DNA of 34,430 nt from Actinomycetota bacterium (GCA_021325435.1 JAJPHE010000092.1:1-34430), one strand, 5' to 3'. Counted from the first letter of the stretch, positions 6,725-14,313 are shown. Notes: generated by a model not told the origin, from the letters alone. Translations and numbers: made by a program.

Positions 6725-8071
6725 ATGACCGACATCGTCTCGATCGTCGACGAGGGCCTGGGCAACTCGTCCTACGTGGTCGACCTGGGCGACGGCCGAG
6801 CCCTGGTGCTCGACCCCGAGCGCGACCCCGCTCCCTATTTGGAGGCGGCCGAGCGGCGCCACCTGCGAGTGGCCTACACCGTGGAGACCCATCTACACGC
6901 CGACTTCGTCTCCGGAAGCGGCGAGCTCGCCGCCCGGGGAGCCACCGTGGTGGCCTCGGCCGCCGGGAACCGCCAGTTCGCCCACCACGGGCTCGGCGAC
7001 GGCGACGAGCTCGACCTGGGCGGCCTGACGCTGCGGGCGATGGCCACCCCGGGCCACACCCCCGAGCAGGTCTCCTACCTGCTGCTCGACGGGGGCCGCC
7101 CGCTGGCGCTGTTCTCTGGCGGGTCGCTGCTGGTCGGCGCGGTGGCCCGCACCGACCTGATCGCCCCGGACCAGACCGAACCGTTGGCCCGACAGCTGTG
7201 GCGGTCGTTGCACGAGCGGATCCTCACCCTGCCCGACGACCTGACCGTCTATCCCACCCACGGGGCGGGGTCGTTCTGCTCGGCGCCGTCCGGCGCCGAG
7301 CGAACCACCACCATCGGACGCGAACGCGCCACCAACCCGCTGCTCGCCGCCCCCGACGAGGACGCCTTCGTCAAGGCGCTCCTGGATCGGCTCGGCAGCT
7401 ATCCGGCCTACTTCCGCCGCCTCGCCGAGGTGAACCGGCGCGGCCCGACCGTGTACAGCACCGAGCCGCCCGCCCTGACGCCACTGACCGTCAACCAGAT
7501 TCAGAACCTCGTCGCCGAAGGAGCTCAACTGGTCGACGCCCGACCCGTCGACGCCTTCGCCGCCGGGCGCGTCCCCGGATCGCTGTCGAACCCTCTACGC
7601 CCCCAGTTCGCGACCTGGCTGGGTTGGCTCGTCGAGCCCGCCCGGCCCCTCGTGTTCGTCCTCGCCGCCACCCAGGACCGCACCGAGGTCGTCCGCCACG
7701 CCCTCAACGTCGGTTACGAGAACCTCGCCGGCGAGCTGGCCGGCGGCATCGCCGCCTGGGAGGCCGCCGGCCTCCCCCTCGGGCGTATCGACCTGGTCGA
7801 CGCGGCCAAGGTCACCGGCCCGGTCCTCGACATCCGCCAGGACGCCGAGTTCGCCGCCGGGCACCTCCCCGGGGCCAACCACGTCGAACTCGGCACGCTG
7901 ATCGAAGCCCCGGAGGAAGGACCGCTGACCCTCATGTGCGGCCACGGGGAACGGGCCATGACCGCCGCCAGCCTCCTGGCCGCTCGCGGCCGCACCGGCC
8001 TCGCCGTCGCCGTGGGAGGCCCGGACCACTGGTCCGCCGCCACCGGCCGGCCCCTCGAGACCGAGCGATGA
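6725..8071 (+). CDS. CstB-like persulfide dioxygenase/sulfurtransferase (MBL-rhodanese-rhodanese)
   Basis: The 448-residue protein begins with a metallo-beta-lactamase fold: THLHADFVSG (H56, H58, D60; the last His of HxHxDH is Phe61) and TPGHTPEQ (H111). Residues 255-355 form a rhodanese-like domain with no catalytic Cys (LAATQDR at the loop). Residues 362-446 form a second rhodanese domain with Cys405 in LMCGHGERA. This order matches CstB of Staphylococcus, which oxidises low-molecular-weight persulfides and makes thiosulfate. A GGAGG lies eight bases before the ATG. The next gene overlaps by ATGA. Divergence from an ArsR-rhodanese regulator supports a role in persulfide or sulfide detoxification. 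Confidence 0.9.
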   Translation: MTDIVSIVDEGLGNSSYVVDLGDGRALVLDPERDPAPYLEAAERRHLRVAYTVETHLHADFVSGSGELAARGATVVASAAGNRQFAHHGLGDGDELDLGGLTLRAMATPGHTPEQVSYLLLDGGRPLALFSGGSLLVGAVARTDLIAPDQTEPLARQLWRSLHERILTLPDDLTVYPTHGAGSFCSAPSGAERTTTIGRERATNPLLAAPDEDAFVKALLDRLGSYPAYFRRLAEVNRRGPTVYSTEPPALTPLTVNQIQNLVAEGAQLVDARPVDAFAAGRVPGSLSNPLRPQFATWLGWLVEPARPLVFVLAATQDRTEVVRHALNVGYENLAGELAGGIAAWEAAGLPLGRIDLVDAAKVTGPVLDIRQDAEFAAGHLPGANHVELGTLIEAPEEGPLTLMCGHGERAMTAASLLAARGRTGLAVAVGGPDHWSAATGRPLETER

Positions 8072-9456
8072 CCTTGACTGTGCCGCCGGGCCGGCCGATC
8101 CGACTCGGCCTGCGCCAGAACCTGGCCCAGTTCGCCCTCCTCGTCGGGGTCAACGCCCTGGTCGGCGGGATGATCGGCCAGGAACGCACCGTCCTGCCGC
8201 TCATCGGCACCCGGACCTTCCACCTCCACGCCGTCACCGCCGCCCTCACCTACATCGTGGCCTTCGGGGCGGTGAAGGCGGCCACCAACTTCTTCGCCGG
8301 CACCCTGTCGGACCAGGTCGGCCGCAAGCCGGTCCTGGTCACCGGCTGGCTCATCGGCATCCCGGTCCCGTTCCTCCTCGCCTTCGGGCCCGGGTGGGGC
8401 TGGATCATCCTCGCCAACGTCCTGCTCGGCATCAACCAGGGGCTGACCTGGTCCACCACGGTGATCATGAAGATCGACCTGGTCGGCCCCCAACGCCGGG
8501 GCCTGGCCATGGGCCTCAACGAGGCCGCCGGCTACGGGGCGGTGGCCGTCACCGCCTTCGCCACCGGACTCATCGCCGCCCGGGCCGGGTTGCGCCCCGA
8601 CCCGTTCTTCCTCGGCATGGCCTTCGCCGGGCTCGGCCTCGGCCTTTCCACCCTGTTCGTGCGGGAGACCCACGGACACGCCCGCCACGAGGCCCGGACC
8701 CACGTCGCCGCCTCGGCCGAGGCCCACGCCGGGCTGTCAACCAAAGAGGTCTTCGCCCTCACCAGCTTCCGCGAGCGCGCCCTGTCGGCGGCCAGCCAAG
8801 CCGGCATGGTCAACAACCTCAACGACGGCGTGGCCTGGGGCATCTTCCCCCTCTACTTCGCCGCCGGGGGCCTCTCCATCGGGCGCATCGGCGTCCTCGC
8901 CGCCCTCTACCCCGCCGTGTGGGGCCTCGGCCAGCTCGTCACCGGAGCGCTGTCCGACCGCATCGGGCGCAAGTGGCTCATCGCTGGAGGCATGTGGACC
9001 CAGGCCGTGGCCATCGGCCTCATCGCCGTGGTCCACGGCTTCTGGCCCTGGGCCGGCGGAGCGCTCCTCCTCGGGGCCGGCACCGCCATGGTCTACCCCA
9101 CCCTGCTGGCCGCCATCGGCGACGTCGCCCACCCCAGCTGGCGGGCATCGTCGGTAGGGGTCTACCGGCTGTGGCGCGACGGCGGCTTCGCCGTCGGCGC
9201 CCTCCTCGCCGGGGCCATCGCCGATGCCCTCGGCATGACCGCCGCCATCTGGGCCGTCGCCGGCCTCACCGCCGCCTCCGGGGCCGTCGTCGCCGTCCGC
9301 ATGTACGAAACCCATCGCCGACCAACCGCCCGGCCGACCGGGGGAACGGGCGGTGGCGGCCGTCGCCCCGTGAACCGGGTCCCGGAATCGGGCCCATCGG
9401 CTCTAGCAAGCCGACCCCTGCCGTCCCACGCTGTGATCGTGAGGTGGAGCCGATGA
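8068..9456 (+). CDS. MFS transporter, probably part of sulfur detoxification
   Basis: The 462-residue protein has about twelve hydrophobic segments and two MFS signature loops: GTLSDQVGRKPVL in the N-terminal half and GALSDRIGRKWLI in the C-terminal half. The ATG overlaps the stop of the preceding MBL-rhodanese gene (ATGA), and its own stop overlaps the next start the same way, so it is the middle gene of a tightly coupled operon. The substrate is unknown; export of a sulfur oxyanion or thiol product would fit (inference). The frame is open upstream to 6691, but that part is a shadow of the MBL-rhodanese gene. The last 40 or so residues are polar and non-conserved in appearance. Confidence 0.9.
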   Translation: MTLTVPPGRPIRLGLRQNLAQFALLVGVNALVGGMIGQERTVLPLIGTRTFHLHAVTAALTYIVAFGAVKAATNFFAGTLSDQVGRKPVLVTGWLIGIPVPFLLAFGPGWGWIILANVLLGINQGLTWSTTVIMKIDLVGPQRRGLAMGLNEAAGYGAVAVTAFATGLIAARAGLRPDPFFLGMAFAGLGLGLSTLFVRETHGHARHEARTHVAASAEAHAGLSTKEVFALTSFRERALSAASQAGMVNNLNDGVAWGIFPLYFAAGGLSIGRIGVLAALYPAVWGLGQLVTGALSDRIGRKWLIAGGMWTQAVAIGLIAVVHGFWPWAGGALLLGAGTAMVYPTLLAAIGDVAHPSWRASSVGVYRLWRDGGFAVGALLAGAIADALGMTAAIWAVAGLTAASGAVVAVRMYETHRRPTARPTGGTGGGGRRPVNRVPESGPSALASRPLPSHAVIVRWSR

Positions 9457-9725
9457 TGTGGTGGGGACCGGGCGGCGGGTGGGGCTGGGGCGACTGGCTG
9501 GCCATGGCGCTCATGATGCTGGCGTTCTGGGGCCTGATCGCCGCCGTGGTGTTCGCAGTCATCAGGTCGGCGGGCCACTCCCCCGGCCCCACCCACGCCA
9601 ACGGCCCACCGCCCCCGGGACCAGGCGGGGACCAGGCCCGGCGGATCCTCGATGAGCGCTTCGCCCGGGGCGACATCGACGCCGAGGAGTACCGGAGCCG
9701 CCGCGAGCTGCTGCGCTCCCCGTGA
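9453..9725 (+). CDS. Small membrane protein with SHOCT domain
   Basis: The 90-residue protein starts with a Trp/Gly-rich segment (MMWWGPGGGWGWGDW) and has one membrane helix (about 16-42). A Pro/Gly linker follows, then a C-terminal SHOCT motif (ARRILDERFARGDIDAEEYRSRRELL). SHOCT domains are short C-terminal helices of uncertain role, often in membrane-associated proteins. The start overlaps the MFS stop (ATGA) with GAGGTGGAG just upstream, making it the last gene of the operon. No terminator is evident in the 27 bases before the convergent gene. Confidence 0.85.
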   Translation: MMWWGPGGGWGWGDWLAMALMMLAFWGLIAAVVFAVIRSAGHSPGPTHANGPPPPGPGGDQARRILDERFARGDIDAEEYRSRRELLRSP

Positions 9726-9752
9726 GGCCGGTCCGCGCCCGGCCCCCGCGGT

Positions 9753-9989
9753 TCAGTCTTCCGGGAGTTCAGCGAACCGGCGCTTGGCGTCCCTGTACCA
9801 ACCCATTCCCGCGATCGGACGTCGCCATCTGGCCTTCATCGCCTTGAGGGCGGCCTCGTGGGACTGGTCGCCGCCGGCGACCACCTCCTTGAGGTGGCGA
9901 TCCTGCGCCTTGATCACCTCGTCGGCGGTGGCGCCGCGGTGAGGAAGATCGCACAGCCCACCCAGCTCTTTGCACGTCATGGTCTTCAT
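9753..9989 (-). CDS. DUF1059-like small protein
   Basis: The first 30 of 78 residues (MKTMTCKELGGLCDLPHRGATADEV) match the DUF1059 pattern with its two cysteines, followed by a helical, basic segment. Family function is unknown. The ATG at 9989 has a strong AAAGGAGG site. Upstream lies a threefold 15-bp repeat. It follows the ECF sigma gene on the same strand at 87 bases. Confidence 0.78.
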   Translation of the reverse strand: MKTMTCKELGGLCDLPHRGATADEVIKAQDRHLKEVVAGGDQSHEAALKAMKARWRRPIAGMGWYRDAKRRFAELPED

Positions 9990-10000
9990 CGGCCCTCCTT

Positions 10001-10045
10001 TAGATGATGGTCTCGTAGATGCTGGTCTTGTAGATGCTGGTCTTG
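10001..10045. repeat. Three tandem 15-bp direct repeats upstream of the DUF1059-like gene
   Basis: Plus-strand copies start at 10001, 10016 and 10031, consensus TAGATGCTGGTCTTG. The first copy differs at two positions. The array ends one base before the ribosome-binding site of the minus-strand gene starting at 9989. It may be a slippage product or binding sites for a regulator of that gene. Confidence 0.75.
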
Positions 10046-10076
10046 GGGTTGTCCGCCAACGGTCCTGTATCCCGGT

Positions 10077-10955
10077 TCAGAGGATCTCGACCTGCAGCGC
10101 CGCCACCACGGAACGGTCGGTGACGATCTCGATCTCGGCGATGGTGTCCCCGACGACGTGGAAGGCGAACACGGCCCGGGGCCGCCCGCCGGGCGCCCAC
10201 ACCGCTCCGGGGGCGCCGTCGATGAGCGCCAGCTGCGCCGCCTGGGCCTGCCCGGACAGGACGGAGGCGACCGCTTCCGCCCCCCGTATCTCGGCTTCCA
10301 GCCGGGGCGCCCCCCGGCTGCGGTTGGCTCTGGCCGCGGCCACCGCGGCGCGGTCGGCCCGCAGCACCGCGTCGGGGTCGAGCAGCGTGACGAGGGCCTC
10401 GAAGTCGCCTTGGCGGGAGGCGGCCAGGAAGGCGGAGACGACTTCCTGCTGGCGCCGCCTGCTCCCGGGTCCCAGCCTGTCGCTGCCCTGGATCCGTCGC
10501 CGAGCCCGGCTGGCGAGCTGGCGGGCGGCGGCCGGGGAACGGCCCACGATCGGGGCGATGTCCTCGAAGGGCACGGCGAACAGGTCGTGGAGGACAAAGG
10601 CGAGACGCTCCGAGGGACCGAGCGTGTCGAGGACCAGGAGCAGGGCCGGGCCCAGGGCGTCGGCCAGCAGGACCTCGTCCTCCGGGGAGGCGACCTCCGG
10701 CTCCGCCTCGTCCTGCTCGAGCGGGTGCTCGGGCCGGCTGCTGCGGGTCCGCAGCACCCCCAGGCACACCCGGGACAGGACCGTGGTGAGCCACCCCGCC
10801 AGGTTGTCGATTTCCTCCGGGTCCGACCGGGCGAGGCGGATCCACGTCTCCTGAACGGCGTCCTCCGCCTCGGTCAGGGAGCCGAGCATCCGGTAGGCCA
10901 AGGAGTTGAGCCTCGGCCGGTTGGCCTCGAACTGGGCGGCGAGGTCGGGTGCCAT
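10077..10955 (-). CDS. ECF41-like sigma factor with SnoaL-type C-terminal domain
   Basis: The 292-residue protein has sigma region 2 (about 5-75, FEANRPRLNSLAYRMLGSLTEAEDAVQE), region 4 (about 112-160, RLAFVLHDLFAVPFEDIAPIVGRS) and a SnoaL-like extension (about 165-290). In ECF41 this extension replaces a separate anti-sigma factor. The linker lacks the WLPEP motif usual in classic SigJ proteins, so the exact subgroup is uncertain. The ATG at 10955 is chosen from the conserved N-terminus. There is no ribosome-binding site, and the start is only 11 nt from a CGTC -10 element, suggesting a near-leaderless, autoregulated transcript. The divergent gene is the typical ECF41 partner. Confidence 0.9.
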   Translation of the reverse strand: MAPDLAAQFEANRPRLNSLAYRMLGSLTEAEDAVQETWIRLARSDPEEIDNLAGWLTTVLSRVCLGVLRTRSSRPEHPLEQDEAEPEVASPEDEVLLADALGPALLLVLDTLGPSERLAFVLHDLFAVPFEDIAPIVGRSPAAARQLASRARRRIQGSDRLGPGSRRRQQEVVSAFLAASRQGDFEALVTLLDPDAVLRADRAAVAAARANRSRGAPRLEAEIRGAEAVASVLSGQAQAAQLALIDGAPGAVWAPGGRPRAVFAFHVVGDTIAEIEIVTDRSVVAALQVEIL

Positions 10956-10966
10956 ACGGCCACATT

Positions 10967-10993
10967 GACGCGCCGGCGGCCGCCGATGTGACA
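10967..10993 (-). promoter_or_regulatory. ECF41-type promoter of the sigma factor gene
   Basis: Read on the minus strand, TGTCACA (10993-10987) is followed by 16 nt and CGTC (10970-10967). This matches the ECF41 promoter TGTCACA-N16-CGTC as I recall it. The sigma-factor ATG is 11 nt further on, implying autoregulation. Confidence 0.75.
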
Positions 10994-11031
10994 ACCCAGG
11001 AGCGCGACTCATGCCCGGTGCCTCGAAACCG

Positions 11032-11057
11032 GTCACACACCGGTGCCCGGGCGCGTC
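11032..11057 (+). promoter_or_regulatory. ECF41-type promoter of the decarboxylase-family gene
   Basis: GTCACA (11032-11037, preceded by G where the consensus has T) is followed by 16 nt and CGTC (11054-11057). Spacing equals that of the divergent promoter at 10967-10993. The ATG at 11067 is 9 nt downstream, so this transcript also looks nearly leaderless. Confidence 0.72.
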
Positions 11058-11066
11058 AGAAGGGCC

Positions 11067-11522
11067 ATGACAGCGAGAATCGATAATCCAGCCGGCCTGC
11101 TGCCCGACTCGATGAATGGGATCCAGTTCATCATCAAGGCGGTGCACAGCGCCGGGGTACCCCGGGCCACGATGGAGCTCACCCACCTGCGGGCCAGCCA
11201 GATCAACGGGTGCAGCCCCTGCGTCTACAGCGGAGCGGTCAGCGCCAAGAAGGCCGGCGAGAGCGATGAGCGTCTCTTCGCGGTGGCAGCCTGGCGGGAG
11301 ACGGACTTCTTCACCGACGCCGAGCGGGCTGCCTTGGCCCTGGCCGAGGCGATGACCCGGCTGGCCGATCGGGCCGACCCGGTCCCCGATCAGGTGTGGG
11401 ACGAAGCAGCCCGGCACTTCGACGAAAAGCAGCTGGCCGGCCTGGTCCTGTGGATCGCCACGACCAACCTGCTCAACCGGATCAACGCCGCCACCAAGCA
11501 GCCGGCCGGTACCGTCTGGTGA
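11067..11522 (+). CDS. Carboxymuconolactone decarboxylase/AhpD-family protein
   Basis: The 151-residue protein has the AhpD-like core with QINGCSPCVYSGA: a CxxC at C49 and C52. The His that usually follows in CxxCxxxH is Gly56 here. Family members act as peroxidase partners or small-molecule decarboxylases. Genes of this family are the classic targets of ECF41 sigma factors, and this one is divergent from such a factor with a matching promoter. A GTG at 11043 would lie inside that promoter, so the ATG at 11067 is preferred. The next gene starts at its stop codon. Confidence 0.88.
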   Translation: MTARIDNPAGLLPDSMNGIQFIIKAVHSAGVPRATMELTHLRASQINGCSPCVYSGAVSAKKAGESDERLFAVAAWRETDFFTDAERAALALAEAMTRLADRADPVPDQVWDEAARHFDEKQLAGLVLWIATTNLLNRINAATKQPAGTVW

Positions 11523-11815
11523 TGGCCTCCGACCTCGACGCCCCGACGAGGGGCAGCCCGCAAGTGCCCGCCGGGGCGGTGCACAAACTTCCGGCGGACC
11601 TGCGCCGGGCGCTGATCGCCAGCCCCGCCGCACTCGATGCCTGGCGCGACATCACACCTCTCGCCCGCAATGAGTTCATCTGCTGGGTAGAGGACGCCAA
11701 GCAGGAGAGCACCCGCCAACGCCGCATTCGTCGGACCCGGGAGGAGCTCGAGGAGGGCCAGCGTCGTCCATGTTGCTGGCCCGGGTGCAAGCACCGCGAG
11801 CGCAACGGCAGATAG
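11522..11815 (+). CDS. YdeI/OmdA-family protein
   Basis: The 97-residue product contains LPADLRRALIASPAALDAW and ARNEFICWVEDAKQESTRQRR, the OmdA (YdeI) pattern. It ends in CCWPGCKHRERNGR with three cysteines. The family is linked in name to bacteriocin protection or OmpD expression, but its biochemical role is unclear. The ATG shares one base with the stop of the decarboxylase-family gene (TGATG), so it belongs to the ECF41-controlled transcript. The Cys-rich tail could bind a metal (inference). Confidence 0.82.
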   Translation: MASDLDAPTRGSPQVPAGAVHKLPADLRRALIASPAALDAWRDITPLARNEFICWVEDAKQESTRQRRIRRTREELEEGQRRPCCWPGCKHRERNGR

Positions 11816-11847
11816 CCCCCGCGGCGGACCGCCGATGACCGGCCTGC

Positions 11848-11923
11848 TGGTGGAGACGATGGGACTCGAACCCACGACCCCCTGCTTGCAAAGCAGGTGC
11901 TCTTCCAGCTGAGCTACGTCCCC
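11848..11923 (-). tRNA. tRNA-Ala(TGC)
   Basis: The minus strand folds as a complete tRNA: acceptor GGGGACG/CGTCTCC with one G-U pair, D-arm GCTC...GAGC, anticodon stem CCTGC/GCAGG with loop TTTGCAA (anticodon TGC), T-loop TTCGAGT, discriminator A and an encoded CCA at 11850-11848. No intron is present. Confidence 0.97.
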
Positions 11924-11934
11924 TTGGCCGCCCC

Positions 11935-11940
11935 AGTCTA
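11935..11940 (-). promoter_or_regulatory. Probable -10 box of tRNA-Ala
   Basis: TAGACT on the minus strand fits TANNNT and lies 11 nt before the tRNA 5' end. No convincing -35 element is seen at the expected distance. Confidence 0.4.
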
Positions 11941-12052
11941 CGGCGCCGCCCGGCAGCTGCCCCCCTCGCCGAGGGCGCTACGAGCGTTCGGGGCGCGCCC
12001 GAGGGGCGCGCCGTAGCATCCCGGGCGGGCATCGAGCGGGGAGGAGGCTGCG

Positions 12053-13717
12053 ATGGACGGGGACATCGTCCTCAGTGGCGGCACGGTCGTGGACGGCACC
12101 GGGGCTCCGGGCCGGCGAGCGGACGTTGCCGTGGCCGACGGCAGAATCACGGCCATCGGCGAGAACCTGAGCGGTCGGCGCCAGCTCGACGCGTCCGGCC
12201 AGGTGGTGAGCCCCGGGTTCATCGACATCCACACCCACTACGACGCCCAGGTGTTCTGGGACCCGTGGCTGACGCCCTCGTCGCACCACGGGGTCACGAC
12301 CGTCGTAGCCGGCAACTGCGGCTTCTCCATCGCCCCGGTGCGCTCGCCCGACGTGGCCCTGCTGGCCCGCACCCTCCAGCACGTCGAGGACATGAGCTTC
12401 GACACCCTGTCGGTCGGTGTTCCATGGGACGACTTCGAGACGTTCCCCCAGTACCTCGACGCCGTCGAGCGTCGAGGCGCGGCGCTCAACTACGCCTGCT
12501 ACGTGGGCCACACCGCCGTGCGCCTCTACGTCATGGGTGACGATGCCTATGAGCGTCCGGCCACTGACGAGGAGATGGCCGCCATGCAGCGGGCGGTCGC
12601 CGACGCCATGGCCGCCGGGGCGATCGGCTTCGCCACCAGTGCCTCGCCGACCCACAACGGCGACAAGGGCCGACCGGTGCCATCCCGGGTCGGGGACCTC
12701 GAGGAGCTCCGCCGCCTGCTGGCGCCGGTGCGCGACGCAGGCAGGGGAGTGGTGGCCCTGCTGCCCGGCGGGGTCCTCAGCAACGAGGAGGTCTTCTCCC
12801 TGCAGCAGGAGATCGGCCGCCCCTTCACCTGGACGGCCCTGCTCACGGTGAAGGGCTTCCCCTACCACGAGAAGGTCGTCGCCGAGCACGACGAGGCCCG
12901 CCAGCGGGGGGTGGAGGTGTGGCCCCAGGTGTCGTGCCGGCCGCTGGTGTTCCAGATGAACCTGGCCGAGCCCTTCACCCTCAACACTCGGCCGTGCTTC
13001 TCGCGGCTGATGGGCCAGACCCGTGAGGAGCGCACGGCCGCCTACCGCGATCCGTCCTGGCGTCAGGAGGCGTGGGAGGAGCTCACCGCCAAGGGGGGCA
13101 TACCTTTCAATTTCAGTTCCCTGTCGGTGGCCGAGTCGGACTCGCGCCCCGACCTCGTCGGCCGCAAAGTCGTCGACCTGGCCGAGGAGCTGGGCTGCAC
13201 CCCGCTGGACGTGATGCTCGACGTGTCGCTCGCCGACGGGCTCAAGACCCGCTTCTGGTCGGTGCTGGCCAACGACGACCCCGACGGCATCGCCTGGCTC
13301 CTGCCGCGCGACAACGTGTTGCTGGGCCTGGCCGACTCCGGGGCGCACGTCTCCCAGCTGTGCGACGCCTGCTTCGCCACCGACCTGCTGGGCAACTGGG
13401 TGCGCGAGCGCGACGTCATGCCCCTCGAACGGGCGGTGCACAAGCTGACCGGCGAGCCCGCCGCCGTCTACGGGATGACCGACCGGGGAACCCTCGAAGT
13501 CGGCAAGGCTGCGGACATCTGCGTTTTCGACCCGGTGACGATCGCCCCCGGTCCGCTGGTGCGCAAGCGCGACTTCCCGGCCGAAGGCGAGCGGCTCACC
13601 GCCGAGTCACCGGTGGGGATGACTCACGTTCTGGTGAACGGCATCCCCATCCGGGTGGACGGGGCCGCCTCCGCTGAGGGACTCGACTCTCGCCCGGGGA
13701 GGGTGCTCCGAGCCTGA
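12053..13717 (+). CDS. D-aminoacylase-like amidohydrolase
   Basis: The 554-residue protein is an amidohydrolase-superfamily TIM barrel of the N-acyl-D-amino-acid deacylase type. It has the metal motif DIHTHYDAQ (H60, H62), a possible metal-bridging Cys89 in GNCGFS, the late barrel Asp428 in LADSGAHV, and a C-terminal LEVGKAADICVFDP segment that closes the beta-sandwich. Such enzymes hydrolyse N-acyl-D-amino acids or related amides; the substrate is not evident. GGAGGAGG precedes the ATG. The gene is isolated and ends at a strong hairpin terminator about 100 bases further on. Confidence 0.9.
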   Translation: MDGDIVLSGGTVVDGTGAPGRRADVAVADGRITAIGENLSGRRQLDASGQVVSPGFIDIHTHYDAQVFWDPWLTPSSHHGVTTVVAGNCGFSIAPVRSPDVALLARTLQHVEDMSFDTLSVGVPWDDFETFPQYLDAVERRGAALNYACYVGHTAVRLYVMGDDAYERPATDEEMAAMQRAVADAMAAGAIGFATSASPTHNGDKGRPVPSRVGDLEELRRLLAPVRDAGRGVVALLPGGVLSNEEVFSLQQEIGRPFTWTALLTVKGFPYHEKVVAEHDEARQRGVEVWPQVSCRPLVFQMNLAEPFTLNTRPCFSRLMGQTREERTAAYRDPSWRQEAWEELTAKGGIPFNFSSLSVAESDSRPDLVGRKVVDLAEELGCTPLDVMLDVSLADGLKTRFWSVLANDDPDGIAWLLPRDNVLLGLADSGAHVSQLCDACFATDLLGNWVRERDVMPLERAVHKLTGEPAAVYGMTDRGTLEVGKAADICVFDPVTIAPGPLVRKRDFPAEGERLTAESPVGMTHVLVNGIPIRVDGAASAEGLDSRPGRVLRA

Positions 13718-13792
13718 GGCGGAGATCCGCCGCTCGAACTCGTGGTACTCCTCGCATATGAAGTCGAGGTAGGTGGTTTCGCGCTGTCCCAT
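13607..13792 (-). CDS. Possible small protein, antisense to the amidohydrolase 3' end
   Basis: A 61-codon frame starts at an ATG (13792) with AGGGGG five to six bases upstream and encodes an acidic, well-formed N-terminus (TTYLDFICEEYHEFERRI). The first 25 codons lie outside any other gene; the rest overlap the end of the amidohydrolase gene on the opposite strand. High GC at third positions fits coding but is not decisive. No family is recognised. Confidence 0.35.
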   Translation of the reverse strand: MGQRETTYLDFICEEYHEFERRISASGSEHPPRARVESLSGGGPVHPDGDAVHQNVSHPHR

Positions 13793-13820
13793 CGCGACCC
13801 CCTTCGGGGACCATGATGCC

Positions 13821-13861
13821 AGAAGGGCCCTCCCGGGGGGAGGGCCCTTCTTCGCTTTTTT
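13821..13861 (+). terminator. Rho-independent terminator after the amidohydrolase gene
   Basis: A perfect 14-bp stem (13821-13834 with 13838-13851) with a 3-nt loop is followed by a run of six T at 13856-13861. It terminates plus-strand transcription. On the other strand the T-run is absent, so it is a weaker stop for the CBS gene. Confidence 0.92.
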
Positions 13862-13890
13862 AGTTACGTGACGTGGATGATGGCGCCGCC

Positions 13891-14313
13891 TTACGGCGCG
13901 GCGGAGATGGCCTCCACCAGGTCGCCGACCCTCTCGTTGGGAAGCGACGTGGCGATGTCGCCCTGACTGACCATGCCCACCACCTCGCTGCCGTCGACGA
14001 CCGGCAGGCGGCGCACCTTGTGGTCCTTCATGGTGCGCAGCGCCTCCTCGATGCTGTCGTCGGCACCGATGGTGACGACCTCGGTGCCCTGGGCGACATC
14101 CGACACCTTGGTCTTCTGCGGGTCCTTGCCCTGGGCGATCACCTTCACGACGATGTCGCGGTCGGTGAGCATGCCCTGCAGGCGCTTCTGGTCGTTGCAG
14201 ATCGGCAGGACGCCGACGTCCGACTTCGCCATGCGCTTGGCCGCCTCGGCGATGGACTCCTCCATCTTGGCGAACTCGGTTCCCTTGGTCATGATCTCGC
14301 GGGCCTTGGTCAT
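13891..14313 (-). CDS. Two-CBS-domain protein
   Basis: The 140-residue protein is a CBS pair (Bateman module). CBS1 covers about 5-62 (VGVLPICNDQKRLQGMLTDRDIV) and CBS2 about 72-130 (VRRLPVVDGSEVVGMVSQGDIA). Such stand-alone pairs bind adenine nucleotides and are often linked to energy or hypoxia stress. The ATG at 14313 has AGGAGG five bases upstream; the longer frame to 14385 has no support. No partner gene is adjacent. Confidence 0.92.
   Translation of the reverse strand: MTKAREIMTKGTEFAKMEESIAEAAKRMAKSDVGVLPICNDQKRLQGMLTDRDIVVKVIAQGKDPQKTKVSDVAQGTEVVTIGADDSIEEALRTMKDHKVRRLPVVDGSEVVGMVSQGDIATSLPNERVGDLVEAISAAP

Noticed and set aside
6691-8067. N-terminal part of the long frame that ends in the MFS transporter
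   Set aside because: This part is an out-of-frame shadow of the CstB-like gene; the transporter starts at the ATGA overlap at 8068.
11991-12013. Inverted GGCGCGCC pair before the amidohydrolase gene
   Set aside because: It is a possible hairpin but consists of a very common GC palindrome without a T-run; no function can be supported.
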